Below are positions 26,657 to 34,448 of a stretch of 64,000 bases of DNA, in pieces. Position 1 is the first letter of the stretch. Each line of letters opens with the position of its first letter. The notes beneath the pieces are model-generated. The model ran no database searches and was not told where the DNA came from. It saw nothing but the letters and a program-made list of their open reading frames with translations. Made by a program: the position numbers and the translations under genes. This DNA comes from Pseudomonas sp. MN1F (GTDB taxonomy: Bacteria; Pseudomonadota; Gammaproteobacteria; Pseudomonadales; Pseudomonadaceae), in assembly GCF_009391885.1 (NCBI RefSeq), contig NZ_VZII01000058.1:1-64000 (forward strand), read 5' to 3'.

Positions 26657-27586
26657 ATGGCGGGGGTAATGGATTCAGTCAACCAGCGCACACAGCTGGT
26701 TGGGCAGAATCGCCTGGAATTGCTGCTGTTCCGTCTCAACGGGGCGCAGCTTTACGGCATCAACGTGTTCAAGGTTCGCGAAGTGCTGCAGTGCCCGGAG
26801 CTGACCGTGCTGCCCAAGTCGCACCCGGTGGTGCGAGGCGTGGCCAACATTCGCGGGGCGACCATCCCGATTCTTGACCTGTCGATGGCGACCGGCCTGC
26901 CGGGGTTGCAGGAAGACACGCGCAACAGCTTCGTGATCATCACCGAGTACAACACCAAGACTCAGGGTTTTCTGGTGCACTCGGTGGAGCGCATCGTCAA
27001 CATGAACTGGGAAGAGATTCATCCGCCACCCAAGGGTACGGGGCGCGACCATTACCTGACCGCCGTTACCCGGGTCGACAACCGCATGGTCGAGATCATC
27101 GACGTGGAGAAGGTGCTGGCCGAAGTGGCGCCGTCGTCCGAAACGGTGTCTGCCGGCGTGGTCGATGCCGAAGTGCAGGACAAGGCCACGCTGCTGCGGG
27201 TGCTGACCGTCGACGATTCGTCGGTGGCGCGCAAGCAGGTCAGCCGTTGCCTGCAGACGGTGGGGGTGGACGTGGTGGCGCTCAACGATGGTCGTCAGGC
27301 CCTGGACTACCTGCGCAAGCTGGTTGACGAGGGCAAGAAGCCGGAAGAAGAGTTCCTGATGATGATCTCCGACATTGAAATGCCGGAAATGGACGGCTAT
27401 ACGCTTACCGCAGAGATCCGCAGCGACCCGCGTATGCAAAAATTGCACATCTGCCTGCATACTTCGTTGTCCGGGGTATTCAACCAGGCGATGGTCAAGA
27501 AGGTCGGGGCAGATGATTTCCTGGCCAAGTTCAAACCGGACGATCTGGCCCAGCGCGTGGTCGACCGGATCAAGGCAACGCATTGA
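26657..27586 (+). CDS. cheV: Chemotaxis coupling protein CheV (CheW-receiver)
   Basis: 309 residues: CheW-like domain (~15-160; LFRLNGAQLYGINVFKVREVL, VRGVANIRGATIPILDLS) plus a response-regulator receiver domain (~178-305; VLTVDDSSVARKQVSRCLQ) with phosphoacceptor Asp239 in MMISDIEMPEMDG. It links chemoreceptors to CheA and adapts by phosphorylation. Strong AAGGAG precedes the start. It is paired with cheR 51 bp downstream, an arrangement common in Pseudomonas next to flgA and flgB. Confidence 0.95.
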   Translation: MAGVMDSVNQRTQLVGQNRLELLLFRLNGAQLYGINVFKVREVLQCPELTVLPKSHPVVRGVANIRGATIPILDLSMATGLPGLQEDTRNSFVIITEYNTKTQGFLVHSVERIVNMNWEEIHPPPKGTGRDHYLTAVTRVDNRMVEIIDVEKVLAEVAPSSETVSAGVVDAEVQDKATLLRVLTVDDSSVARKQVSRCLQTVGVDVVALNDGRQALDYLRKLVDEGKKPEEEFLMMISDIEMPEMDGYTLTAEIRSDPRMQKLHICLHTSLSGVFNQAMVKKVGADDFLAKFKPDDLAQRVVDRIKATH

Positions 27587-27637
27587 AGCAGCCGGGGGCA
27601 TGCTCCCGGCACCAGCGATTTAAAAGAGGCGGCAGTA

Positions 27638-28465
27638 GTGTCTACGGGTAATTTGGAGTTCGAACAGTTCAGGGTCTTCCTGGAAAAAGCCTGTGGCATC
27701 CTGCTGGGCGAGAATAAGCAGTACCTGGTTTCCAGCCGTCTCAACAAGCTGATGGAGCAGCAGGGCATCAAGAGCCTGGGTGAGTTGGTGCAGCGCATCC
27801 AGACCCAGCCGCGGGGCGGCCTGCGCGAGCTGGTGGTGGATGCGATGACCACCAACGAGACCCTGTGGTTTCGCGATACCTACCCGTTTGAAGTGCTGAA
27901 GAACAAGGTCATTCCCGAGTTCATCAGGAACAACCCCGGGCAGCGCCTGCGCATGTGGTCGGCGGCCTGCTCGTCGGGTCAGGAACCGTATTCGATCTCG
28001 ATGGCCATCGACGAGTTCGAGCGCAGCAACCTGGGCCAGTTGAAGATGGGTGCGCAGATCGTTGCCACCGACCTGTCCGGCTCGATGCTGACCAATTGCA
28101 AGACCGGTGAGTACGACAGCCTGGCGATTGCCCGTGGCCTGTCCCAGGAGCGCCTGCAGCGCTACTTCGACCCCAAGGCGCCGGGGCGCTGGGCGGTCAA
28201 GCCGGCAATCCGCAGCCGCGTCGAGTTCCGCTCGTTCAACCTGCTCGACAGCTATGCGAGCCTGGGCAAGTTCGACATCGTGTTCTGCCGCAATGTGCTG
28301 ATCTACTTCTCGGCGCAGGTGAAGAAGGACATCCTGATGCGTATTCACAGCACCCTGAAGCCCGGGGGCTACCTGTTCCTCGGCGCTTCGGAAGCGCTGA
28401 ACGGGTTGCCGGACCATTACCAGATGGTCCAGTGCAGCCCGGGGATCATCTACCAGGCCAAATGA
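27638..28465 (+). CDS. cheR: Chemoreceptor methyltransferase CheR
   Basis: 275 residues using a GTG start preceded by GAGG. N-terminal helical domain (~1-75) and C-terminal SAM-binding domain with LRMWSAACSSGQEPYSISM (SAM site), IVATDLSGSML, and FDIVFCRNVLIYFS. It methylates glutamates of chemoreceptors for adaptation. It is followed by a strong hairpin and then the flgB promoter. Confidence 0.96.
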   Translation: MSTGNLEFEQFRVFLEKACGILLGENKQYLVSSRLNKLMEQQGIKSLGELVQRIQTQPRGGLRELVVDAMTTNETLWFRDTYPFEVLKNKVIPEFIRNNPGQRLRMWSAACSSGQEPYSISMAIDEFERSNLGQLKMGAQIVATDLSGSMLTNCKTGEYDSLAIARGLSQERLQRYFDPKAPGRWAVKPAIRSRVEFRSFNLLDSYASLGKFDIVFCRNVLIYFSAQVKKDILMRIHSTLKPGGYLFLGASEALNGLPDHYQMVQCSPGIIYQAK

Positions 28466-28469
28466 CCCG

Positions 28470-28499
28470 AGAGGCCGGCAGCGCAAGTTGCCGGCCTCT
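28470..28499 (+). terminator. Stem-loop downstream of cheR
   Basis: Arms agaggccggca (28470-28480) and tgccggcctct (28489-28499) are perfect inverse complements around an 8-base loop. Only ctgttt follows, so T-tract support is modest; it may act as terminator or as an RNA-stabilising hairpin. Confidence 0.7.
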
Positions 28500-28651
28500 C
28501 TGTTTGCTGACGTCAATTTTTTGTTTTGCCGCTTTTGCCACCCGGCAATTGCCGCTTTCGCTTCGCCAGGCGGAAGCACTTTGCCGCTTTTCTGGCATCA
28601 CGCCATCAGTCACCAGCGTCGCAGCCCAGTGTTTCCGGGCTTTCGGGAAAG

Positions 28652-28667
28652 TGGCACAGCCCTTGCT
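28652..28667 (+). promoter_or_regulatory. Sigma-54 (RpoN) promoter of flgB
   Basis: tggcacagcccttgct matches the consensus TGGCAC-N5-TTGCW fully, with GG (28653-28654) and GC (28665-28666) ten bases apart. The expected start of transcription is ~12 bases beyond the GC, about 37 bp before the flgB ATG. FleQ is the usual activator of this operon in Pseudomonas. Confidence 0.92.
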
Positions 28668-28715
28668 ATACCTTGCTCAACGAAATTCCGGCCAACCTTC
28701 GAAGGTTTCCCTGAC

Positions 28716-29123
28716 ATGAGCATCAGTTTCGACAAGGCGCTTGGCATTCACGAAAAGGCACTGGGCTTCCGCGCCCAGCGCGCCGAAGTGCTGGCCAACA
28801 ACATCGCCAACGCCGACACGCCCAACTACAAGGCGCGTGACATGGACTTCTCTTCGGTGCTCGCCGCCGAGAGCCAGAAGCAGCAAAGCGGCCGCTTCGC
28901 CATGGACCGCACCAACAGCCGGCACATCGAGGCCGAAGGCCTGGCGATGGCTGACGACACCGTGCAATACCGCGTGCCGACCCAGCCGTCGATCGACCAG
29001 AACACCGTGGACGCCCAGATCGAGCAATCGAACTACACGGAAAACGCCATCGGTTTCCAGGCCAGCTTCACCTTGCTCAACAGTAAATTCAAAGGGCTGG
29101 TTTCAGCCCTGCGCGGAGAGTAA
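28716..29123 (+). CDS. flgB: Flagellar proximal rod protein FlgB
   Basis: 135 residues with rod-protein signature EVLANNIANADTPNYKARD near the N-terminus and the C-terminal helix NAIGFQASFTLLNSKFKGLVSALRGE. First gene of the flgBCDE unit, under the sigma-54 promoter at 28652. The start at MSISFDKALG is chosen over a longer open frame that would run through the promoter. Confidence 0.96.
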   Translation: MSISFDKALGIHEKALGFRAQRAEVLANNIANADTPNYKARDMDFSSVLAAESQKQQSGRFAMDRTNSRHIEAEGLAMADDTVQYRVPTQPSIDQNTVDAQIEQSNYTENAIGFQASFTLLNSKFKGLVSALRGE

Positions 29124-29126
29124 TTC

Positions 29127-29570
29127 ATGTCCCTTTCCAGTGTTTTCAACATTGCCGGCAGCGGCATGAGCGCGCAGAACACCCGCCTCAACACCGTCGC
29201 CTCGAACATCGCCAACGCCGAAACCGTGTCGTCGAGCATCGACCAGACCTACCGTGCGCGCCACCCGGTGTTCGCCACCACCTTCCAGAACGCGCAAAGC
29301 GGCGTCAGCCAGTCGCTGTTCGAGGACCAGGGCGAAGCAGGGCAGGGCGTGCAGGTCAAGGGCATCGTCGAAGACCAGAGCAACCTGGAAGCGCGCTACG
29401 AGCCCAATCACCCGGCGGCGAACAAGGACGGCTACGTCTATTACCCGAACGTCAATGTGGTCGAGGAGATGGCTGACATGATCTCCGCCAGCCGTGCGTT
29501 CCAGACCAACGCCGAGCTGATGAACACCGCCAAGAACATGATGCAGAAAGTACTGACCCTGGGTCAGTGA
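29127..29570 (+). CDS. flgC: Flagellar proximal rod protein FlgC
   Basis: 147 residues. MSLSSVFNIAGSGMSAQNTRLNTVASNIANAETV is the typical rod N-terminus, and NVNVVEEMADMISASRAFQTNAELMNTAKNMMQKVLTLG the C-terminal helix. It starts 3 bp after flgB and assembles with FlgB, FlgF and FlgG into the rod. Confidence 0.96.
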   Translation: MSLSSVFNIAGSGMSAQNTRLNTVASNIANAETVSSSIDQTYRARHPVFATTFQNAQSGVSQSLFEDQGEAGQGVQVKGIVEDQSNLEARYEPNHPAANKDGYVYYPNVNVVEEMADMISASRAFQTNAELMNTAKNMMQKVLTLGQ

Positions 29571-29585
29571 TAAGGAATCCAGACC

Positions 29586-30293
29586 ATGGCAGTCGATAGC
29601 ACCAGCGGTGTGAACCTCAACGACGTCATCGCGGCGTCAGGTGTCAGCTCCAGCACCAAGAAAGCCTCCACGACCAGCTCCGCGACCGGTGGCCAGGCCC
29701 TCGGCAAGGATGCGTTCCTGCAGTTGCTGGTCACCCAGATGCAGAACCAGAACCCGCTGGATCCGCAGGACAACAGCGAATTCGTTGCCCAGCTGGCGCA
29801 GTTCAGCAGCCTCGAAGGCATCACGTCGCTGAACGAATCGGTCAGTTCGATCACCAGCGCCATGGCTTCGTCGCAAGCGCTGCAGGCGTCTTCGCTGGTC
29901 GGTCGCTCAGTGATCGTGCAGAACGACAAGGCTGTGGTCGATACCACCAGCAGCTTCAACGCGCAGTTCGTCGTGCCTCAGGCCATCAGCGAAGCGAAGA
30001 TCACCATCACCGACAAGGATGGCAACACCGTCAAGACCATCGAGTTGGGCGAGCAAGCGGCCGGTTACGGCGACTTCATCTGGGATGGCACCAATAACAA
30101 GGGCGAGAAAGTCGACCCGGGTACCTACACCTTCACTGCCACCAGCACGGTGGACGGCAAGGCGGTGCAGATGAATACCTTGCTGCCAGCCAAGGTCACC
30201 AGTGTCAGCTTCAACACCACCGGCGAGATGGTGCTGAACCTGGCGGGTGTGGGCAAGGTTTCGCTGTCCGACGTACAAACCATCGGTATCTAA
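29586..30293 (+). CDS. flgD: Hook cap protein FlgD
   Basis: 235 residues. Disordered Ser/Thr-rich N-terminus, then GKDAFLQLLVTQMQNQNPLDPQDNSEFVAQLAQFSSLEGI, the hallmark of FlgD, and a C-terminal FLN-like/Tudor region with FIWDGTNNKGEKVDPGTYTF. It caps the growing hook and is discarded on hook completion. It sits between flgC and flgE as expected. Confidence 0.96.
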   Translation: MAVDSTSGVNLNDVIAASGVSSSTKKASTTSSATGGQALGKDAFLQLLVTQMQNQNPLDPQDNSEFVAQLAQFSSLEGITSLNESVSSITSAMASSQALQASSLVGRSVIVQNDKAVVDTTSSFNAQFVVPQAISEAKITITDKDGNTVKTIELGEQAAGYGDFIWDGTNNKGEKVDPGTYTFTATSTVDGKAVQMNTLLPAKVTSVSFNTTGEMVLNLAGVGKVSLSDVQTIGI

Positions 30294-30324
30294 GGCCGAC
30301 AGAACGGCAAAAAGGAGCAACAGC

Positions 30325-31677
30325 ATGTCTTTCAATATCGGCCTTAGCGGTCTGTACGCAGCCAACAAACAGCTGGACGTTACCGGCAACAACATTGCCA
30401 ACGTCAATACCACGGGCTTCAAGTCCTCGCGCGCCGAATTCGCCGACGTGTACGCCGGTGCCAACCGTCTGGGCGTGGGCAAGAACCAGGTCGGCAACGG
30501 TGTGCGCCTGGCGGCGATCTCCCAGCAGTTCAGTCAGGGTGACGTCAACAACACCGGCAACGTGCTGGACATGGGCATCCAGGGCCAGGGCTTCTTCGTG
30601 CTGTCTGACAACGGCGCGCGCGTGTATACCCGTGCCGGCGCCTTCCAGAACAGCAAGGACAACTACGTGGTCACCTCGGACGGCCTGCGTCTGCAGGGCT
30701 ATGCCGCCGACGAAAACGGCAACATCAAGCGCGGCGTGTTGACCGACCTGAAGATCGATACCTCGTCGCTCGCGCCGAAGGCCACCACCCTGATCGACCA
30801 GGGCATCAACCTGAACTCCGAAGCGACCATTATCCCGCTGCCAAGCGCCACGCCTGCCGGCCCGACCTTTGACCCGGCGGATGACACCACCTACACCAAG
30901 TCCTTCCCGACCAAGGTGTACGACAGCCAGGGCAACGAGCACACCATGGAGCAGTTCTACCGCAAGACCGGTACGAACCAGTGGACCATGTATACCCTGA
31001 TCGATGGTCGCAACCCGATGGATCCGACTTCCACTGCGCCGCTGGAAGCGTCCATGACGTTCAACTCCGACGGTAGCGTGGCGTCCATGGCCACCGACCC
31101 GGCCAGCATCCCGGTAGGTGCCCCGGCAGGTGCCCAGTGGGATGTGACCAACAACACCTTCACCCTCAAGGGCTGGATCCCGGCCGCCAAGGATGCATCG
31201 GGCAACTGGGCCTCCAACGGTTCGGCGGAAAACACCGCCGGCATGCGCCTGTCGATGAACAGCACCAGCTCGTACAACACCGAGACTGCGCGCATGTCGC
31301 AGTCCCAGGACGGCTACGCCACCGGTATTCTGTCGAGCCTGTCGATCGACTCCACCGGCGTGATGTTCGCCAGCTTCAGCAACCAGCAGTCCCGCGCTAT
31401 CGGTCAGGTGGCGCTGGCCAGCTTTGCCAACGAGCAAGGGCTGCAGCAGGTCGGTGGCACGCGCTGGACCGAGACCTATTCGTCGGGCATTCCGGGTATC
31501 GACTCGCCGAAAACCGGCACCCTGGGCAGCGTCGAGTCCAACTCGCTGGAGGCTTCGAACGTCAACCTGACCCAGGAGCTGGTCGAGCTGATCAAGGCGC
31601 AGAGCAACTACCAGGCCAACGCCAAGACCATCTCCACCGAAAGCACCATCATGCAGACCATCATCCAGATGACCTGA
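30325..31677 (+). CDS. flgE: Flagellar hook protein FlgE
   Basis: 450 residues. N-terminal D0 (MSFNIGLSGLYAANKQLDVTGNNIANVNTTGFKSSRAEF), a large variable centre, and the C-terminal VNLTQELVELIKAQSNYQANAKTISTESTIMQTIIQMT. Start at ATG 30325 with AAGGAGC upstream. Exported by the flagellar type III system and polymerised under the FlgD cap. Followed by a stem-loop that may end or process the flgBCDE message. Confidence 0.97.
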   Translation: MSFNIGLSGLYAANKQLDVTGNNIANVNTTGFKSSRAEFADVYAGANRLGVGKNQVGNGVRLAAISQQFSQGDVNNTGNVLDMGIQGQGFFVLSDNGARVYTRAGAFQNSKDNYVVTSDGLRLQGYAADENGNIKRGVLTDLKIDTSSLAPKATTLIDQGINLNSEATIIPLPSATPAGPTFDPADDTTYTKSFPTKVYDSQGNEHTMEQFYRKTGTNQWTMYTLIDGRNPMDPTSTAPLEASMTFNSDGSVASMATDPASIPVGAPAGAQWDVTNNTFTLKGWIPAAKDASGNWASNGSAENTAGMRLSMNSTSSYNTETARMSQSQDGYATGILSSLSIDSTGVMFASFSNQQSRAIGQVALASFANEQGLQQVGGTRWTETYSSGIPGIDSPKTGTLGSVESNSLEASNVNLTQELVELIKAQSNYQANAKTISTESTIMQTIIQMT

Positions 31678-31700
31678 TGGTCGCTGGCTGAGCGTGCGTG

Positions 31701-31731
31701 GACAGGCCCCTTTGCAGTGAAGGGGTCTGTC
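31701..31731 (+). other. Stem-loop between flgE and the 61-aa gene
   Basis: Arms gacag-g-cccctt (31701-31712) and aagggg-t-ctgtc (31720-31731) pair around a 7-base loop with one mismatch. There is no T-tract, so an mRNA-stability or processing element is likelier than a strong terminator. Confidence 0.6.
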
Positions 31732-31749
31732 GTATCTGCAGGAGGGGTC

Positions 31750-31935
31750 ATGAAAAGGCTGGTCATCACATTGCTTGCCGCTTTGTGCCTGTACCAGGCC
31801 CAGGCCGGCACTGCGCCCTGGTGGCGCTGGGAAAGCCAGGCGGATGGCCGGCTGGTGTGCTCGCAGTGGTCGCCGGGGGAGGGCTGGAGAAAGTTTGCCG
31901 GTCCGTTCAGCAATGGCGGTTGCCGCGAACCTTGA
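31750..31935 (+). CDS. Small secreted Trp- and Cys-containing protein between flgE and flgF
   Basis: 61 residues with a strong SD (GGAGGGG) seven bases upstream of the ATG. Residues 1-19 are a clear signal peptide (MKRLVITLLAALCLYQAQA). The mature 42 residues hold five Trp-containing turns in a short space (APWWRWES, SQWSPGEGWRK) and two cysteines (VCSQ, GGCREP) that could form a disulfide. No known family is recognised. The position between hook and distal-rod genes suggests a flagellar envelope role, but it could be unrelated. As I recall, a small hypothetical gene sits at this place in P. putida KT2440. Confidence 0.72.
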   Translation: MKRLVITLLAALCLYQAQAGTAPWWRWESQADGRLVCSQWSPGEGWRKFAGPFSNGGCREP

Positions 31936-32008
31936 TGGCCGGTACAGGATTGCCGCGATCGGCAAGCCAGCGCCGGATAACCGGCGGCACCTCAATGGCA
32001 AAACCCCG

Positions 32009-32034
32009 AAAAAGCCCGTATTCACGGGCTTTTT
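32009..32034 (+). terminator. Intrinsic terminator after the 61-aa gene
   Basis: gaaaaagcccg (to 32018) and cgggcttttt (32025-32034) form a stem around tattca, ending in a T-run. It closes the flgBCDE unit 17 bp before the next sigma-54 promoter. Confidence 0.88.
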
Positions 32035-32050
32035 CATGAATTGAAAAAGT

Positions 32051-32066
32051 TGGTTCGGAACTTGCT
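32051..32066 (+). promoter_or_regulatory. Sigma-54 (RpoN) promoter of flgF
   Basis: tggttcggaacttgct has GG (32052-32053) and GC (32064-32065) ten bases apart, with TTGCT at -12; the -24 box lacks the CAC part of the consensus. It lies between the terminator and flgF, consistent with a separate FleQ/RpoN-dependent flgFGHIJKL transcript as in other pseudomonads. Confidence 0.82.
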
Positions 32067-32125
32067 TTAGAGCCTGCACAGCAACGGCGAGCGGCAAACG
32101 ATCGTCAGTGCAGCGGAGGATGACT

Positions 32126-32866
32126 GTGGACAAGATGCTTTACGTGGCCATGACCGGCGCCAGCCAGAACGCGCTGGCGCAGAAGGCCCACGCCAACAAC
32201 CTGGCGAACGTTTCCACCAATGGCTTCCAGCGCGACCTGGAGCAGGCGCGCTCGATGCCGGTGTTCGGTGACAGCTTTCCGTCACGGGCATTTGCCATGA
32301 CCGAACGCCCGGCCACCGACTTCAGCGAAGGGCCGATGGTCGAGACCGGGCGTGACCTGGACGTGGCCGTCAGCGGCAAGGGCTTTATCGCCGTGCAGGC
32401 ACCCGATGGCAGCGAAGCCTACGTGCGCACCGGCAGCCTGAACATCGACGCCCTCGGCGTGCTGCGTGCCGGCAACGGCATGCCGGTGATCGGCAACGGT
32501 GGCCCGATCGCCATTCCGCCAGAGCAGAAAGTCGAAGTCGGTGCCGACGGCACCATCAGCATCCGCTCGATGGGCGAAGACCCGCGGGTGATGGCCGAGG
32601 TCGACCGCATCAAGCTGGTCAACCCGGACATCAAGAGCATGACCAAGGGCCTGGACGGGCTGATCCACACCCAGAACGGCCAGCCGGCTGCCGCCGACGT
32701 CAATGTGCGGGTGGTGTCGGGCTTCCTTGAAGGCAGCAACGTCAACGCCGTGGAAGAAATGACTTCGGTGCTGGCGCTGTCTCGCCAGTTCGAGCTGCAC
32801 GTGAAAATGATGAACGCGGCCAAGGAAGGCGATGAAGCCATGGCGCGTGTTTTGCAAATCGGCTAA
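32126..32866 (+). CDS. flgF: Flagellar proximal rod protein FlgF
   Basis: 246 residues, GTG start five bases after GGAGGA, giving the usual beginning (V/M)DKMLYVAMTGASQNALAQKAHANNLANVSTNGFQRDLEQARSMPV. The C-terminus NVNAVEEMTSVLALSRQFELHVKMMNAAKEGDEAMARVLQIG is typical. An upstream in-frame ATG overlaps the SD and is rejected. First gene of the second flagellar unit. Confidence 0.96.
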   Translation: MDKMLYVAMTGASQNALAQKAHANNLANVSTNGFQRDLEQARSMPVFGDSFPSRAFAMTERPATDFSEGPMVETGRDLDVAVSGKGFIAVQAPDGSEAYVRTGSLNIDALGVLRAGNGMPVIGNGGPIAIPPEQKVEVGADGTISIRSMGEDPRVMAEVDRIKLVNPDIKSMTKGLDGLIHTQNGQPAAADVNVRVVSGFLEGSNVNAVEEMTSVLALSRQFELHVKMMNAAKEGDEAMARVLQIG

Positions 32867-32913
32867 CCAACTTTGAACGGGTGCCGTAAAACAGGCGCAC
32901 GAGGAGAATACTG

Positions 32914-33699
32914 ATGCTTCCGGCTCTTTGGGTCGCTAAAACCGGCCTGTCCGCCCAGGACACCAACCTGACCGTCATTTCCAACAACCTGGCCAACGTC
33001 TCGACCACCGGCTTCAAGCGTGATCGTGCCGAGTTCGCCGACCTGCTGTACCAGATCAAGCGTCAGCCAGGCGCGCAGTCGACCCAGGACAGCGAGCTGC
33101 CGTCGGGCCTGCAGGTCGGTACCGGTGTGCGCATTGTCGGCACCCAGAAGAGCTTCCAGACCGGCAGCCTGCAGACCACCGAAAACCCGCTGGACATGGC
33201 GGTCAACGGCCGTGGCTTCTTCCAGGTGCTGCAGCCGGACGGCACCGTCTCGTACACCCGTGACGGTACCTTCCACCTGAACTCCGATGGCCAGATCGTC
33301 ACTGCCCAGGGCTTTGCCCTGGAGCCGGCGATCGTGGTGCCGAACGACGCCCAGACCTTCACCGTCGGCCAGGACGGCACCGTGTCGATCACCACCGCCG
33401 GCAACCCGGCTGCACAGGTGATCGGTAACCTGCAGACCGCCGACTTCATCAACCCGGCCGGCCTGCAGGCGATCGGTGACAACCTGTTCCTGGAAACCGC
33501 TGCCAGTGGCGCGCCACAGGTCGGTACCCCAGGCCTGAACGGCTTCGGCACCACCCTGCAGCAGACCCTGGAAAACTCCAACGTCAGCACTGTTGAAGAG
33601 CTGGTGAACATGATCACCACCCAGCGTGCCTACGAGATGAACTCCAAGGTCATCTCCACCGCCGACCAGATGCTGTCGTTCGTCACTCAACAGCTCTGA
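32914..33699 (+). CDS. flgG: Flagellar distal rod protein FlgG
   Basis: 261 residues. MLPALWVAKTGLSAQDTNLTVISNNLANVSTTGFKRDRAEFADLLYQ at the N-terminus and NSNVSTVEELVNMITTQRAYEMNSKVISTADQMLSFVTQQL at the C-terminus define FlgG. GAGGAG precedes the start. It makes the distal rod that crosses the P and L rings encoded just downstream. Confidence 0.97.
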   Translation: MLPALWVAKTGLSAQDTNLTVISNNLANVSTTGFKRDRAEFADLLYQIKRQPGAQSTQDSELPSGLQVGTGVRIVGTQKSFQTGSLQTTENPLDMAVNGRGFFQVLQPDGTVSYTRDGTFHLNSDGQIVTAQGFALEPAIVVPNDAQTFTVGQDGTVSITTAGNPAAQVIGNLQTADFINPAGLQAIGDNLFLETAASGAPQVGTPGLNGFGTTLQQTLENSNVSTVEELVNMITTQRAYEMNSKVISTADQMLSFVTQQL

Positions 33700-33746
33700 A
33701 AGCCCTAGTGCAGGTTCTACTCCCGTTACACCGTGAGGTAAGTGTC

Positions 33747-34442
33747 ATGAAACGTCTGTTGTCTGTATTCGCCCTGGGGGGGGCGGTTGTGTTGGCAGGT
33801 TGCGTCGCACCGACGCCCAAGCCGAACGACCCGTATTACGCGCCGGTTTTGCCGCGCACCCCGCTGCCGGCGGCAGCCAACAACGGTTCCATTTACCAGG
33901 CCGGTTTCGAGCAGGGCCTGTACACCGACCGCAAAGCGTTCCGCGTGGGTGACATCATCACCATCACCCTCAACGAACGCACTTCGGCGAGCAAGAACGC
34001 AGGTTCGCAGATCCAGAAGAACAGCAAGGCCGACATCGGCCTGACCTCGCTGTTCGGCTCCAACCCGAACACCAACAACCCGTTCGGCAGTGGCGACCTC
34101 TCGCTGGAAGCAGGTTACAGCGGTGACCGCACCACCAAGGGCGACAGCAAGGCCACCCAGGGCAACACCCTGACCGGCTCGGTCACCGTCACCGTGGCCG
34201 AGGTGCTGCCCAACGGCATCATCGCCGTGCGTGGCGAGAAGTGGATGACCCTGAACACCGGTGAAGAGCTGGTGCGTATCGCCGGCCTGATCCGTGCCGA
34301 CGACATCGCCACCGACAACACCGTGCCGTCTACCCGCGTGGCCGACGCGCGCATCACCTATTCGGGCACCGGCTCGTTCGCCGATGCCAGCCAGCCAGGT
34401 TGGTTCGACCGCTTCTTCCTGAGCCCGCTTTGGCCCTTCTGA
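33747..34442 (+). CDS. flgH: Flagellar L-ring lipoprotein FlgH
   Basis: 231 residues. Lipoprotein signal MKRLLSVFALGGAVVLAGC with acylated Cys19. Body: DRKAFRVGDIITITLNERTSASKNAGSQIQKNSKADIGL, VTVTVAEVLPNGIIAVRGEKWMTLNTGEELVRIAGLIRADDI, C-terminal WPF. Forms the outer-membrane L ring. A run of eight G (33776-33783) lies in the signal-peptide coding region. Start at the ATG before MKRLL rather than the longer frame, because the lipobox then has the right spacing. Confidence 0.96.
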   Translation: MKRLLSVFALGGAVVLAGCVAPTPKPNDPYYAPVLPRTPLPAAANNGSIYQAGFEQGLYTDRKAFRVGDIITITLNERTSASKNAGSQIQKNSKADIGLTSLFGSNPNTNNPFGSGDLSLEAGYSGDRTTKGDSKATQGNTLTGSVTVTVAEVLPNGIIAVRGEKWMTLNTGEELVRIAGLIRADDIATDNTVPSTRVADARITYSGTGSFADASQPGWFDRFFLSPLWPF

Positions 34443-34448
34443 GTACGG

